Numbered from the stretch's first letter, positions 8,340-14,619 are shown. The stretch: 14,806 nucleotides of DNA from JAVBLF01 sp031553675 (GCA_031553675.1 JAVBLF010000105.1:1-14806); one strand, 5' to 3'. The notes: generated by a model not told the origin, from the sequence alone. A program made the numbers and translations.

Positions 8340-10088
8340 TCAGATCGCCTCCTTCGCCGGCACGTCTTCGTTCTGGGAACGACTGATCTCCTGGTAAATG
8401 CGGTTGCTGGCGAGCAGTTCGTCGTGGGTGCCCATGCCCGCGTTTTTGCCGTCTTCGAGTACGAGGATGCGGTCAGCCTCCCGTACCGAGCTGATGCGCT
8501 GGGCGACGACGATGATCGTCGTGTCGTGGATCTGCTCGTGGAAGGCGCGGCGGATGCGCGATTCCGTATCGGTATCGACGGCGCTCGTGCTGTCGTCGAG
8601 GATGAGGATGCGCGGCTTTTTGATCATGGCGCGTGCGATGCAAAGGCGCTGCCGCTGTCCGCCCGACACGTTTGTACCGCCCTGCTCGATCGGGGTGTCG
8701 TAGCCCTGGGGGAAGGACGTGATAAAGTCGTGCGCCTGCGCAGCCTTGCACGCCTCGATCACCTCTTCGTCGGTCGCGTCGGGTTTGCCCCACTTGATGT
8801 TGTCGCGGATCGTGCCCGAAAAGAGCACGTTCTTTTGCAGCACGACGCCGATCCCTTCGCGGAGCGTTTCGAGCGGGACACTGCGCACATCCTGGCCGCC
8901 GACGTAGACGGCGCCCGCCGTCGCGTCGTAGAGCCGGGGGATCAGGTTGACGAGGGAGGTCTTGCCCGAGCCTGTCGAACCGACGATCGCGACGAACTCG
9001 CCGCTCTTGACGTCGAAGCTCAGGCCGGACAAAATGTCGTCTGGCGCATCCTCGCCATAATGGAAGCTAACGTTGTCAAAGCGGATGCTGCCGTCTTCGA
9101 TCGCGCGGTCTGATGTGAGCGCCGTGGGGCTGTCGGTGACGGTCGCCTCGGTTTCGAGCACCTCGATGACGCGTTCGCCCGAAGCGCGCGCCCTGGCCGT
9201 GATCATGAACACCATCGACAGCATGATCAGCGACATCAGGATCTGGATGATGTAGGTCAAAAAGCTCAAGAGGCTGCCCGGCGGAAGCGTCCCGCTCCCG
9301 ACGAGGATGCCGCCCCGCCAGAGCGCCGCGATCGTCGTGCCGTTGAAGATCAGCATCATCATCGGCATCGCGAGGATCATGATGCTTGTCGCGCGGATGG
9401 CGTTCGAACGATAGGCGTCGTTGGCGGTGTGGAATTTGCCTTCTTCGTGCTCCTCCCGCACGAACGCCTTGACGACGCGCATGCCGATCAGGTTTTCCTG
9501 CACGACGGTGCTCAGGCGATCGAGGCGCTTTTGCGTCTCGCGAAAGAGCGGCATGACGGCACGCATGATCAGCGCGACACCCAAGACGAGCAGGGGCAGC
9601 GAAAAGAGCAGCACCATCGACAGCTCTTTGCTGATCTGGAGTGTCATGAACAGCGACGCCGCCAGCATGATGGGCGAACGCACCATCAGGCGCAGCGTCA
9701 TCATGGCCGACATCTGGATGGCGTTGACGTCGTTCGTCGTGCGCGTGACGAGCGAGGCGGTCGAAAACTTGTCGACGTTGGCGAAGGAAAACGCCTGCAC
9801 TTTCGCGAAAAGCGCCTTGCGCAGGTTGTAGCCCAAGCCCTGCGAAGCACGGGACGAAAAGAATGAGTTCGACGCGCCCGCCGCGATCGCGACGATCGCG
9901 AGCAGCACCATGAGGCCGCCCATGCGCAGGATGAACTGGATGTCGCGGTTCGGTATGCCCACGTCGACGATCTGTTCCATCACGCGCGGGATCAGCACCT
10001 CGCACACGACGTCGATCACCACGCAGATCGGCCCGAGAAACGCGTATTTTTTGTAGTCACCAAAGTAACGAATGATCTTTTGATACAA
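8340..10088 (-). CDS. ABC exporter half-transporter, degenerate NBD
   Basis: A 582-residue ABC exporter subunit with an N-terminal six-helix membrane domain (about 15-300) and a C-terminal ATPase domain. Walker A is GSTGSGKT (370-377), Q-loop Gln418, signature VSGGQ (474-478) and Walker B LILDD. Asp499 replaces the catalytic Glu and Gln530 (VVAQRISSV) replaces the switch His. These changes mark the subunit with the non-hydrolysing Walker site in heterodimeric exporters, while its near-canonical signature completes the active site of the partner. The start is TTG 10088, because AAGGAGG lies six bases upstream and no ATG fits. Translation of the partner begins two bases after this stop, so they are tightly coupled. 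It lies downstream of marR, which probably controls it. Substrate cannot be inferred from sequence. Confidence 0.93.
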   Translation of the reverse strand: MYQKIIRYFGDYKKYAFLGPICVVIDVVCEVLIPRVMEQIVDVGIPNRDIQFILRMGGLMVLLAIVAIAAGASNSFFSSRASQGLGYNLRKALFAKVQAFSFANVDKFSTASLVTRTTNDVNAIQMSAMMTLRLMVRSPIMLAASLFMTLQISKELSMVLLFSLPLLVLGVALIMRAVMPLFRETQKRLDRLSTVVQENLIGMRVVKAFVREEHEEGKFHTANDAYRSNAIRATSIMILAMPMMMLIFNGTTIAALWRGGILVGSGTLPPGSLLSFLTYIIQILMSLIMLSMVFMITARARASGERVIEVLETEATVTDSPTALTSDRAIEDGSIRFDNVSFHYGEDAPDDILSGLSFDVKSGEFVAIVGSTGSGKTSLVNLIPRLYDATAGAVYVGGQDVRSVPLETLREGIGVVLQKNVLFSGTIRDNIKWGKPDATDEEVIEACKAAQAHDFITSFPQGYDTPIEQGGTNVSGGQRQRLCIARAMIKKPRILILDDSTSAVDTDTESRIRRAFHEQIHDTTIIVVAQRISSVREADRILVLEDGKNAGMGTHDELLASNRIYQEISRSQNEDVPAKEAI

Positions 10089-10100
10089 ATTATCCCTCCT

Positions 10101-10169
10101 TTATCCAAAACAAACGATGGCAAAAGCGATAATAGCAAGCGCGACGGTTAGCGGGTGAAGCCAAGACAT
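10101..10169 (-). CDS. Candidate 22-residue hydrophobic small protein between marR and the ABC genes
   Basis: An ATG-started frame of 22 codons beginning three bases after the marR stop (TGA-CGC-ATG) and ending in TAA immediately before the AGGAGG of the downstream ABC gene. The product starts MSWLHP and continues LTVALAIIAFAIVCF, a single run long enough to cross or insert in a membrane. It has no SD of its own, so translation would depend on reinitiation after marR. It fills 69 of the 84 bases between its neighbours. It could be a small accessory or regulatory peptide of the exporter, or a chance ORF; hydrophobicity and exact fit favour it moderately. Confidence 0.42.
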   Translation of the reverse strand: MSWLHPLTVALAIIAFAIVCFG

Positions 10170-10172
10170 GCG

Positions 10173-10721
10173 TCAGGGGCCGCTCGGCGGCGTCGCGTGA
10201 AGCGCGTGCAGGTTGGCTTCGATGCGCCGAATCGTTTCGCAGAGCGCGCGCCTCTCGTCATCGCCAATTCCGGCGAGCGCTTTTTCCTGCAAGGCGTCCA
10301 TCTGGGCGCGATGTTGGTTGACGAGCGCAAAGCCTTTGTCGGTCAGCTCGATGAGATTTCGCCGCAAATCGCTCGGATCCTCCTTTTTGTGGATCAGCCC
10401 GTCGCGGTGCAATCGCTTGAGCGTGCCGGCGATCGTCGCCGGCGTCACGCGCATGGCCGCAGCCAACTCTTTTTGGTCGCGCTGCAAGCGGCCTGTTTCG
10501 TCAGCCAGCAGAAACAGCACCATGGGCAAAGGCTGTGTCTCCGCGTCCCGGTTCATGCGCATGGAAAGCGCCATAAAAAGCCGAGAGATGCGGTGCATTT
10601 GCCAGATCGGGCTGTTGGCGGCGCGCATAAAATCAGGCTCGGGCATGCCGTGGGGAAAGCAGCCTGGCCGATGTCGGGCGTGATGGTCGCATGGATCGTG
10701 GGTATCGTGAACGTCGTGCAT
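10173..10721 (-). CDS. MarR-family regulator with His/Cys-rich N-terminus
   Basis: A 182-residue winged-helix repressor-type protein. The DNA-binding domain spans about 64-130: QKELAAAMRVTPATIAGTLKRLHRDGLI is the helix-turn-helix region and DPSDLRRNLIELTDKG the wing with the conserved D-x-R and LT-x-KG. Flanking helices form the dimer interface. The first 24 residues are unusual, with seven His (2, 5, 8, 13, 14, 17, 24) and two Cys (11, 21), resembling a metal-binding tail. The start is ATG 10721, five bases after GAGGAG; a longer frame to 10757 lacks an SD. Upstream lie a strong promoter (10796-10824) and an inverted repeat (10761-10781) well placed for autorepression. It precedes the ABC exporter genes in the same direction, the usual layout for MarR control of efflux. 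The inducer is unknown. Confidence 0.9.
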   Translation of the reverse strand: MHDVHDTHDPCDHHARHRPGCFPHGMPEPDFMRAANSPIWQMHRISRLFMALSMRMNRDAETQPLPMVLFLLADETGRLQRDQKELAAAMRVTPATIAGTLKRLHRDGLIHKKEDPSDLRRNLIELTDKGFALVNQHRAQMDALQEKALAGIGDDERRALCETIRRIEANLHALHATPPSGP

Positions 10722-10760
10722 GCTGACTCCTCTCTGCGGGCCAATTGCTTTGGACAATAA

Positions 10761-10781
10761 ATAATTAGCTTTCCTAATTAT
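10761..10781. promoter_or_regulatory. Probable MarR operator (inverted repeat)
   Basis: ATAATTAG (10761-10768) and CTAATTAT (10774-10781) form a perfect 8-bp inverted repeat with a five-base spacer, 21 bp overall. That size is typical for MarR operators. It lies just downstream of the -10 of the minus-strand promoter, covering roughly +8 to +28, where a bound repressor would block marR-ABC transcription. Confidence 0.65.
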
Positions 10782-10795
10782 CAGCTGCGCTATGT

Positions 10796-10824
10796 ATTTT
10801 ACGGCGAAATCGCGTTTCCGTCAA
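10796..10824 (-). promoter_or_regulatory. Sigma70-type promoter of the marR-ABC operon
   Basis: On the minus strand, TTGACG (10819-10824) and TAAAAT (10796-10801) are separated by exactly 17 bp, each 5 of 6 to consensus. The predicted start near 10789 gives a leader of about 70 bases before marR, containing the operator. Confidence 0.75.
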
Positions 10825-10880
10825 GTCCTTTTTTGCTTTCATTTCCACCAGCTTCCCCATCGGCTTCCTGATGAATTCAA

Positions 10881-10909
10881 TTGCACAGCGTCGGCATTCT
10901 TGCTATGAT
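10881..10909 (+). promoter_or_regulatory. Candidate promoter of the metalloprotease gene
   Basis: TTGCAC (10881-10886), a 17-bp spacer and TATGAT (10904-10909). The -10 is 5 of 6, the -35 weaker. It points away from marR and would give a leader of about 70 bases before the ATG at 10987. Confidence 0.6.
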
Positions 10910-10986
10910 GGGGTTGTGAAACCAAAGCCGTGTGTCGAAGTCGTGTGCTTTGCGCACTTGAAGCGCGTGAACCAAAGAAATGTGAT

Positions 10987-11781
10987 ATGACAAAGCAACC
11001 CGTAAGTTTCAAGTTTAACGGTAGGCGTGTGCGATTGTCGGCGCGCCTTCGTTTTGTTGGGGACTGGGCGGTCACGATGGGCGGGCGGACGATCAAGAGT
11101 TGGGTGATGGAAGAACTTGAGCGGCAGTTTAGCAGCGAAAACCCGTACTTTCGCGAGATGATCGGAAACGCCTACGACTTCCCCGCACAGATGGGGCAAC
11201 CGATCAAAGTGTCTTCCACCTGGGTCGAAACGAATACCCCCCCCTATGTGTGCTTCCACGTCTTCGATGCGCTCGGGATCTGCGCGGTGCCGATGTTTCC
11301 GCTCTGGCGGAAGACGGGCAACAAGCATATCCTGCTCTTTACCGGCGACATTCGGACGCTCAAACGCAAGGAGTTTTTCCGCTACCTGATCTCGGACGGC
11401 GCCATCCTGCCGACACGGGGGCCGTATTCGCCCCAGGTCGTCGCGAAGGTGGGCTGCCACGAGTTCGGCCACGCGATCGGGCTGGGCGACCTCTACGGCG
11501 GCTGGGCGCCCTACGGCCTCTGCTACCGCCATGCCGCTTCGATCACGCCCGAAATGCCGCTGCACGACATCATGCGCACCCACTTTTGCGACGCCGATTT
11601 CTTCTCGCCCAACGACCTCGAAATGGCGCTTTTGGCCCAGGAAGAAAACGCGCCCCAAACCCACTTGATCACCGGCCCGTGGTTTCGAGGGCTGGGACAT
11701 GTGTCGAAGGGCGTGCGGCTCCAAAACGTCGACGCCAACGCGCAGATCCCCCGCAAAAAGAAGCGTAGCCAGGGTTCGTGA
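10987..11781 (+). CDS. Predicted metzincin-like zinc metalloprotease
   Basis: A 264-residue protein with the zinc-protease motif HEFGHAIGLGD: His158 and His162 as ligands, Glu159 as the catalytic base, and Asp168 where most metzincins have a third His. Asp in this place is known in snapalysin (family M7). PLHDIMRT follows with Met196, a good candidate Met-turn, so the fold is probably metzincin. There is no signal peptide, propeptide or membrane segment, and the C-terminus is basic (PRKKKRSQGS). It is therefore predicted cytosolic, odd for this clan, unless exported by another route. The start at ATG 10987 lacks a clear SD; a GTG at 10930 in the same frame is an alternative adding 19 residues. 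It is transcribed divergently from the marR-ABC operon and stands alone. Substrate unknown. Confidence 0.75.
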   Translation: MTKQPVSFKFNGRRVRLSARLRFVGDWAVTMGGRTIKSWVMEELERQFSSENPYFREMIGNAYDFPAQMGQPIKVSSTWVETNTPPYVCFHVFDALGICAVPMFPLWRKTGNKHILLFTGDIRTLKRKEFFRYLISDGAILPTRGPYSPQVVAKVGCHEFGHAIGLGDLYGGWAPYGLCYRHAASITPEMPLHDIMRTHFCDADFFSPNDLEMALLAQEENAPQTHLITGPWFRGLGHVSKGVRLQNVDANAQIPRKKKRSQGS

Positions 11782-11819
11782 CGCCAAAGGCGCACGGATA
11801 CTTCTACATACATTAATGT

Positions 11820-11993
11820 GAATCAAGGGTTGAACTTTGTGCAAGCAAAAATGGGAGAACCTTATGGTACGCGGGCGATTGATAATCGCCCCTACATCCC
11901 GATAACCTTGTTTGTGCGCCTGTAGGGGCGATTATCAATCGCCCGTTGCAGCAAAACAGCCTCGCGATACGTTAGGTTGGTAACCCTTGATTC
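11820..11993. repeat. Nested inverted-repeat element, MITE-like
   Basis: The ends are a perfect 12-bp inverted repeat, GAATCAAGGGTT (11820-11831) and AACCCTTGATTC (11982-11993). Inside is a second, perfect 25-bp inverted repeat (11872-11896 with 11921-11945, spacer 24 bases) built on GGGCGATTGATAATCGCCC, itself nearly palindromic. It encodes no protein. The inner GTAGGGGCGATT-type palindrome resembles widespread bacterial intergenic repeats. No clear target-site duplication is visible, so mobility is only inferred. It separates the protease gene from the met genes. Confidence 0.7.
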
Positions 11994-12006
11994 GCATCAT
12001 TACACT
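11977..12006 (+). promoter_or_regulatory. Weak candidate promoter for the metY leader
   Basis: TTGGTA (11977-11982), an 18-bp spacer and TACACT (12001-12006), each 4 of 6 to consensus. Its -35 overlaps the right end of the inverted-repeat element. It is the best candidate seen before the metY leader, but matches this weak arise by chance. Confidence 0.25.
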
Positions 12007-12050
12007 GCAAAAACCCCCTGCATCGCAGATGGGAAACGGATAAGAAGGTG

Positions 12051-12111
12051 ATAGCATGCGTGTCTTCATGGGATACGGCATCATGGCCGCATCGCGTCCC
12101 GACAATGCTAT
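12051..12111 (+). promoter_or_regulatory. Foldable mRNA leader of metY
   Basis: ATAGCAT (12051-12057) pairs with ATGCTAT (12105-12111), stacked on TGTC/GACA (12061-12064 with 12101-12104) and GGGA/TCCC (12070-12073 with 12097-12100). The outer helix includes the start codon of the leader ORF and its last Met codon region. There is no T-run, so it is not an intrinsic terminator. It does not match the SAM-I core. Any regulatory role is inference. Confidence 0.4.
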
Positions 12112-12118
12112 GAAATAA
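12056..12118 (+). CDS. Candidate Met-rich leader peptide of metY
   Basis: A 20-codon frame with ATG at 12056 and SD-like AAGGTG six bases upstream, ending in TAA directly before the metY SD (AGAGAGG, 12119-12125). The product is MRVFMGYGIMAASRPDNAMK, with Met at positions 1, 5, 10 and 19, three internal Met in 19 residues. It immediately precedes a methionine-pathway gene and its codons lie within a stable stem (12051-12111). This arrangement recalls leader peptides where ribosome stalling on scarce aminoacyl-tRNA alters folding. No terminator hairpin is present, so control would be at metY translation or by coupling. A chance ORF remains possible. Confidence 0.45.
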   Translation: MRVFMGYGIMAASRPDNAMK

Positions 12119-12133
12119 AGAGAGGTTACTGGA

Positions 12134-13420
12134 GTGAAAAAGCCTTACGGTTTTGATACCCTGCAAATCCACGCAGGACAAGAGGTCGACCCGACGACCA
12201 AATCCCGCGCCGTCCCGATCTACCAGACGACGAGCTATGTGTTCGACGATTCGGCCCAGGGAAACGCGATCTTCAATCTCGAACAGCCGGGGAACATCTA
12301 CACCCGCATCATGAACCCGACGACCGACGTACTGGAAAAGCGCCTGGCGGCCCTCGAAGGCGGCTGTGGCGCGCTGGCGGTGTCGTCGGGCATGGCGGCC
12401 ATCCTCTACGCCGTGCTCAACCTCGCGCAGCCGGGCGACGAGATCGTTTCGCTCGCGACGGTCTACGGCGGCACACATACGCTCTTTCACGAGCGCCTGA
12501 AACCGCAGTACGGCATCGAGGCGCGCCTGATCGATCCGGAGGACCTCGACGGCCTCAAGACGGCGATCAACGACAAAACCCGCTTGGTCTACCTTGAAAC
12601 GCTGGGCAACCCGAGCATCAACATTCCGGACTTTGACGCGATCGCCGCGATCGCGCATGCGGCGGGTGTGCCCGTCGTGGCAGACAACACCTTTGGCACG
12701 CCCTACCTGATCCAGCTCAAGGATCACGGCGTCGATTTCGCCGTCCACTCGCTGACGAAGTACATCGGCGGCCACGGCACGAGCATCGGCGGCGCGCTCG
12801 TCGATTACGGCACCTTTGACTTCAAGGGCAACCCGCGCTTTCCGCAGTACAACGAGCCGGACGAAGCCTACCACGGCTTTGTCTACGCCGACATCCAGCC
12901 GGGCGCCTTCATCACGCGGGCCCGCGTCGTCCACCTGCGCGACACGGGCGCCTGCATCAGCCCGTTCAATGCGTTTTTGCTGCTCCAGGGCATGGAGACG
13001 CTCAGTCTGCGCGTCGAGCGCCACACGCAAAACGCCCTCGCGATCGCGCAGCACCTCGAAGCGCACCCCGCCGTGACCTGGGTCAACCACCCCGGCCTCC
13101 CCAGTAGCCCCTATTACGAGCGGCAGCAGCGCTACCTGCCCAAGGGCGTAGGCGGCATCTTTACCTTTGGCGTCAAGGGCGGCAAGCAGGCTGCGATCAA
13201 GTTCATCGACAGCCTGGAACTCTTTTCGCTGCTGGCCAACGTCGCCGACGCCAAGAGCCTCGCCATCCACCCCGCCGGTACGACCCATGCGCAACTCTCC
13301 GACGAAGCGCTCGCGGCGTGCGGCGTCCTGCCCGAGATGGTGCGCCTCTCGATCGGCCTCGAAGAAGACGACGACCTCCTCGCCGACATCGATCAGGCGC
13401 TCGAGGCGTCGCAGCGCTAG
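12134..13420 (+). CDS. metY: O-acetylhomoserine sulfhydrylase MetY
   Basis: Converts O-acetylhomoserine and sulfide to homocysteine and acetate using PLP (direct sulfhydrylation route to methionine). The 428-residue length and sequence fit the MetY branch of the Cys/Met-metabolism PLP family. The opening GFDTLQIHAGQEVDPTTKSRAVPIYQTTSY is typical. YTRIMNPT (56-63) supplies phosphate-contacting residues from the neighbouring subunit, SSGMAA (84-89) binds PLP phosphate, Asp184 (ADNTFGTP) contacts the pyridine nitrogen, and Lys209 in SLTKYIGGHG forms the Schiff base. The long insertion between residues 220 and 270 separates MetY from the shorter cystathionine gamma-synthases. The start is GTG 12134, eight bases after AGAGAGG. 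It is preceded by a Met-rich leader ORF and followed 200 bp later by metA, whose acetyl-type product is its substrate. Confidence 0.94.
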   Translation: MKKPYGFDTLQIHAGQEVDPTTKSRAVPIYQTTSYVFDDSAQGNAIFNLEQPGNIYTRIMNPTTDVLEKRLAALEGGCGALAVSSGMAAILYAVLNLAQPGDEIVSLATVYGGTHTLFHERLKPQYGIEARLIDPEDLDGLKTAINDKTRLVYLETLGNPSINIPDFDAIAAIAHAAGVPVVADNTFGTPYLIQLKDHGVDFAVHSLTKYIGGHGTSIGGALVDYGTFDFKGNPRFPQYNEPDEAYHGFVYADIQPGAFITRARVVHLRDTGACISPFNAFLLLQGMETLSLRVERHTQNALAIAQHLEAHPAVTWVNHPGLPSSPYYERQQRYLPKGVGGIFTFGVKGGKQAAIKFIDSLELFSLLANVADAKSLAIHPAGTTHAQLSDEALAACGVLPEMVRLSIGLEEDDDLLADIDQALEASQR

Positions 13421-13428
13421 GGCAACGT

Positions 13429-13441
13429 TGGGCTCTGCCCA
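13429..13441. repeat. Short intergenic hairpin after metY
   Basis: TGGGC-TCT-GCCCA forms a perfect 5-bp stem nine bases beyond the metY stop. There is no T-run, so it is not a classical terminator; it could stabilise the 3' end or be a fragment of an intergenic repeat. Confidence 0.3.
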
Positions 13442-13533
13442 GACCTGCCAAAGGGTCATCTCGCACGATGTGCTCGACCCTGTGAGTGGAACAAAAATGT
13501 TCAACTCCTGTTGAAGCTGTTCGCCTCAACCCC

Positions 13534-13561
13534 TTGAGAATCCCTTTCGTGAAGCGATTAT
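13534..13561 (+). promoter_or_regulatory. Weak candidate promoter for metA
   Basis: TTGAGA (13534-13539), 16-bp spacer, GATTAT (13556-13561), about 60 bp before the metA ATG. The 200-bp gap after metY leaves room for a separate promoter, but matches are modest and readthrough from metY is equally possible. Two overlapping small hairpins (13489-13502 and 13500-13515) lie upstream. Confidence 0.27.
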
Positions 13562-13620
13562 CGCGACACGCCATTGAACGCGATCATTCGCTGCGATTCA
13601 AACAAAACAACGGAGGCACC

Positions 13621-14538
13621 ATGCCTGTCAGAATTCCGAATACCTTGCCCGCGGCGACGACGCTCGCCAACGAAAACATATTTGTGATGCACGAGGATCG
13701 TGCCAGCCATCAGGACATCCGTCCGCTGCGCGTCGCGATCCTCAACCTTATGCCGACGAAAGAAGCCACCGAGACCCAGCTTCTTCGCCTGATCGGGAAC
13801 TCGCCGCTCCAGGTCGAGCCGGTGCTGCTCAAGACAGCCAGCTACCAGCCCACCCACACGGACGCCGAGTACCTCGACGAATTCTACCGCACCTTCGACG
13901 AGGTCAAAAACACAAACTTCGACGGCCTGATCGTGACAGGCGCGCCGATCGAGCTCATGCCGTTCGAGGACGTCAAGTACTGGAATGAGCTCACCGAAGT
14001 GATGGACTGGGCGCAAAAGCACGTCTTTTCCAGCATGTACATCTGCTGGGGGGCACAGGCGGCGCTCTACTACAAGTACGGCATTCAAAAGTACGAATTG
14101 CCGGTCAAGCTTTCGGGCGTTTATCGGCACCGCGTCTTGGCCCAAAACGTCAAACTGCTGCGCGGCTTCGACGACGTGTTCAACGCCCCGCACAGCCGCA
14201 ATACCGAAGTGCGCCGCGCCGACATCGATCGCCATCCCGAACTCGCGATCCTGGCCGAATCGGACGAGGCGGGCGTCTACCTCGTCGCCGACCAGAACAT
14301 GCGGAACATCTACATCACCGGCCACAGCGAATACGACGTCGATACGCTCGAAAAAGAGTATCTCCGCGACCTCGCCGCCGGCAAGAACCCGCGCCCGCCG
14401 GAAAACTACTTCCCCGGCGGCGACGTGACGCAACGCCCCCTGATCACCTGGCGCGGCCACGCGAACCTGCTTTTTTCGAACTGGCTCAACTACTGCGTCT
14501 ACCAGGAAACCCCCTTCGACATTTCGAGCATCGGCTAA
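13621..14538 (+). CDS. metA: Homoserine O-acetyltransferase, MetA family
   Basis: Acylates homoserine in the first committed step of methionine synthesis. The 305-residue MetA-type protein (glutamine-amidotransferase-like fold) starts at MPVRIPN with GGAGG four bases upstream of ATG 13621. The catalytic nucleophile is Cys142 in YICWGAQA, and His235 and Glu237 lie in ITGHSEYD, matching the family numbering exactly. Residue 111 in TGAPIELMPF is Glu; in this family Glu111 indicates acetyl-CoA and Gly111 succinyl-CoA, so the product should be O-acetylhomoserine despite the common label 'succinyltransferase'. That agrees with the MetY next door. The upstream in-frame extension to GTG 13486 is not family-like. 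A terminator follows the stop directly. Confidence 0.94.
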   Translation: MPVRIPNTLPAATTLANENIFVMHEDRASHQDIRPLRVAILNLMPTKEATETQLLRLIGNSPLQVEPVLLKTASYQPTHTDAEYLDEFYRTFDEVKNTNFDGLIVTGAPIELMPFEDVKYWNELTEVMDWAQKHVFSSMYICWGAQAALYYKYGIQKYELPVKLSGVYRHRVLAQNVKLLRGFDDVFNAPHSRNTEVRRADIDRHPELAILAESDEAGVYLVADQNMRNIYITGHSEYDVDTLEKEYLRDLAAGKNPRPPENYFPGGDVTQRPLITWRGHANLLFSNWLNYCVYQETPFDISSIG

Positions 14539-14551
14539 ACAACACACACGA

Positions 14552-14586
14552 AGCCCCCTGTTGCAAATCAACAGAGGGCTTTTTTT
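14552..14586 (+). terminator. Rho-independent terminator of metA
   Basis: A 12-position stem (14552-14563 with 14569-14580, one C-A mismatch) with a five-base loop is followed by a T-run. It starts 13 bases beyond the metA stop. The reverse strand also has an A/T-rich flank, so some activity for the convergent cysK is possible. Confidence 0.9.
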
Positions 14587-14619
14587 GTATCACAAAAAAT
14601 GGGAGCAAAGATAGGGTTT

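Noticed and set aside
10871..10990. 39-codon ORF whose stop overlaps the protease ATG (ATGA)
   Set aside because: Its start lies upstream of the predicted promoter and it has no SD; the overlap is probably chance.
10903..11844. 313-codon minus-strand frame opposite the metalloprotease
   Set aside because: No domain; the plus-strand frame carries the zinc motif and Met-turn.
11851..11925. 24-codon ORF inside the inverted-repeat element
   Set aside because: Its codons are simply the repeat arms read through; such peptides recur wherever this repeat family occurs.
11994..12133. SAM-I (S-box) or T-box riboswitch before metY
   Set aside because: The conserved S-box core and T-box sequence are absent; the visible stem does not match either architecture.
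11972..13504. 510-codon minus-strand frame opposite metY
   Set aside because: Longer than metY, but its composition is that of antisense translation and metY has every catalytic residue.
13468..13514. Two mini-ORFs (MCSTL and MFNSC) before metA, each with a Cys codon
   Set aside because: Five codons each with no SD; too short to distinguish from chance.
13558..14571. 337-codon minus-strand frame opposite metA
   Set aside because: Antisense of a gene with intact catalytic triad; also runs through the terminator.
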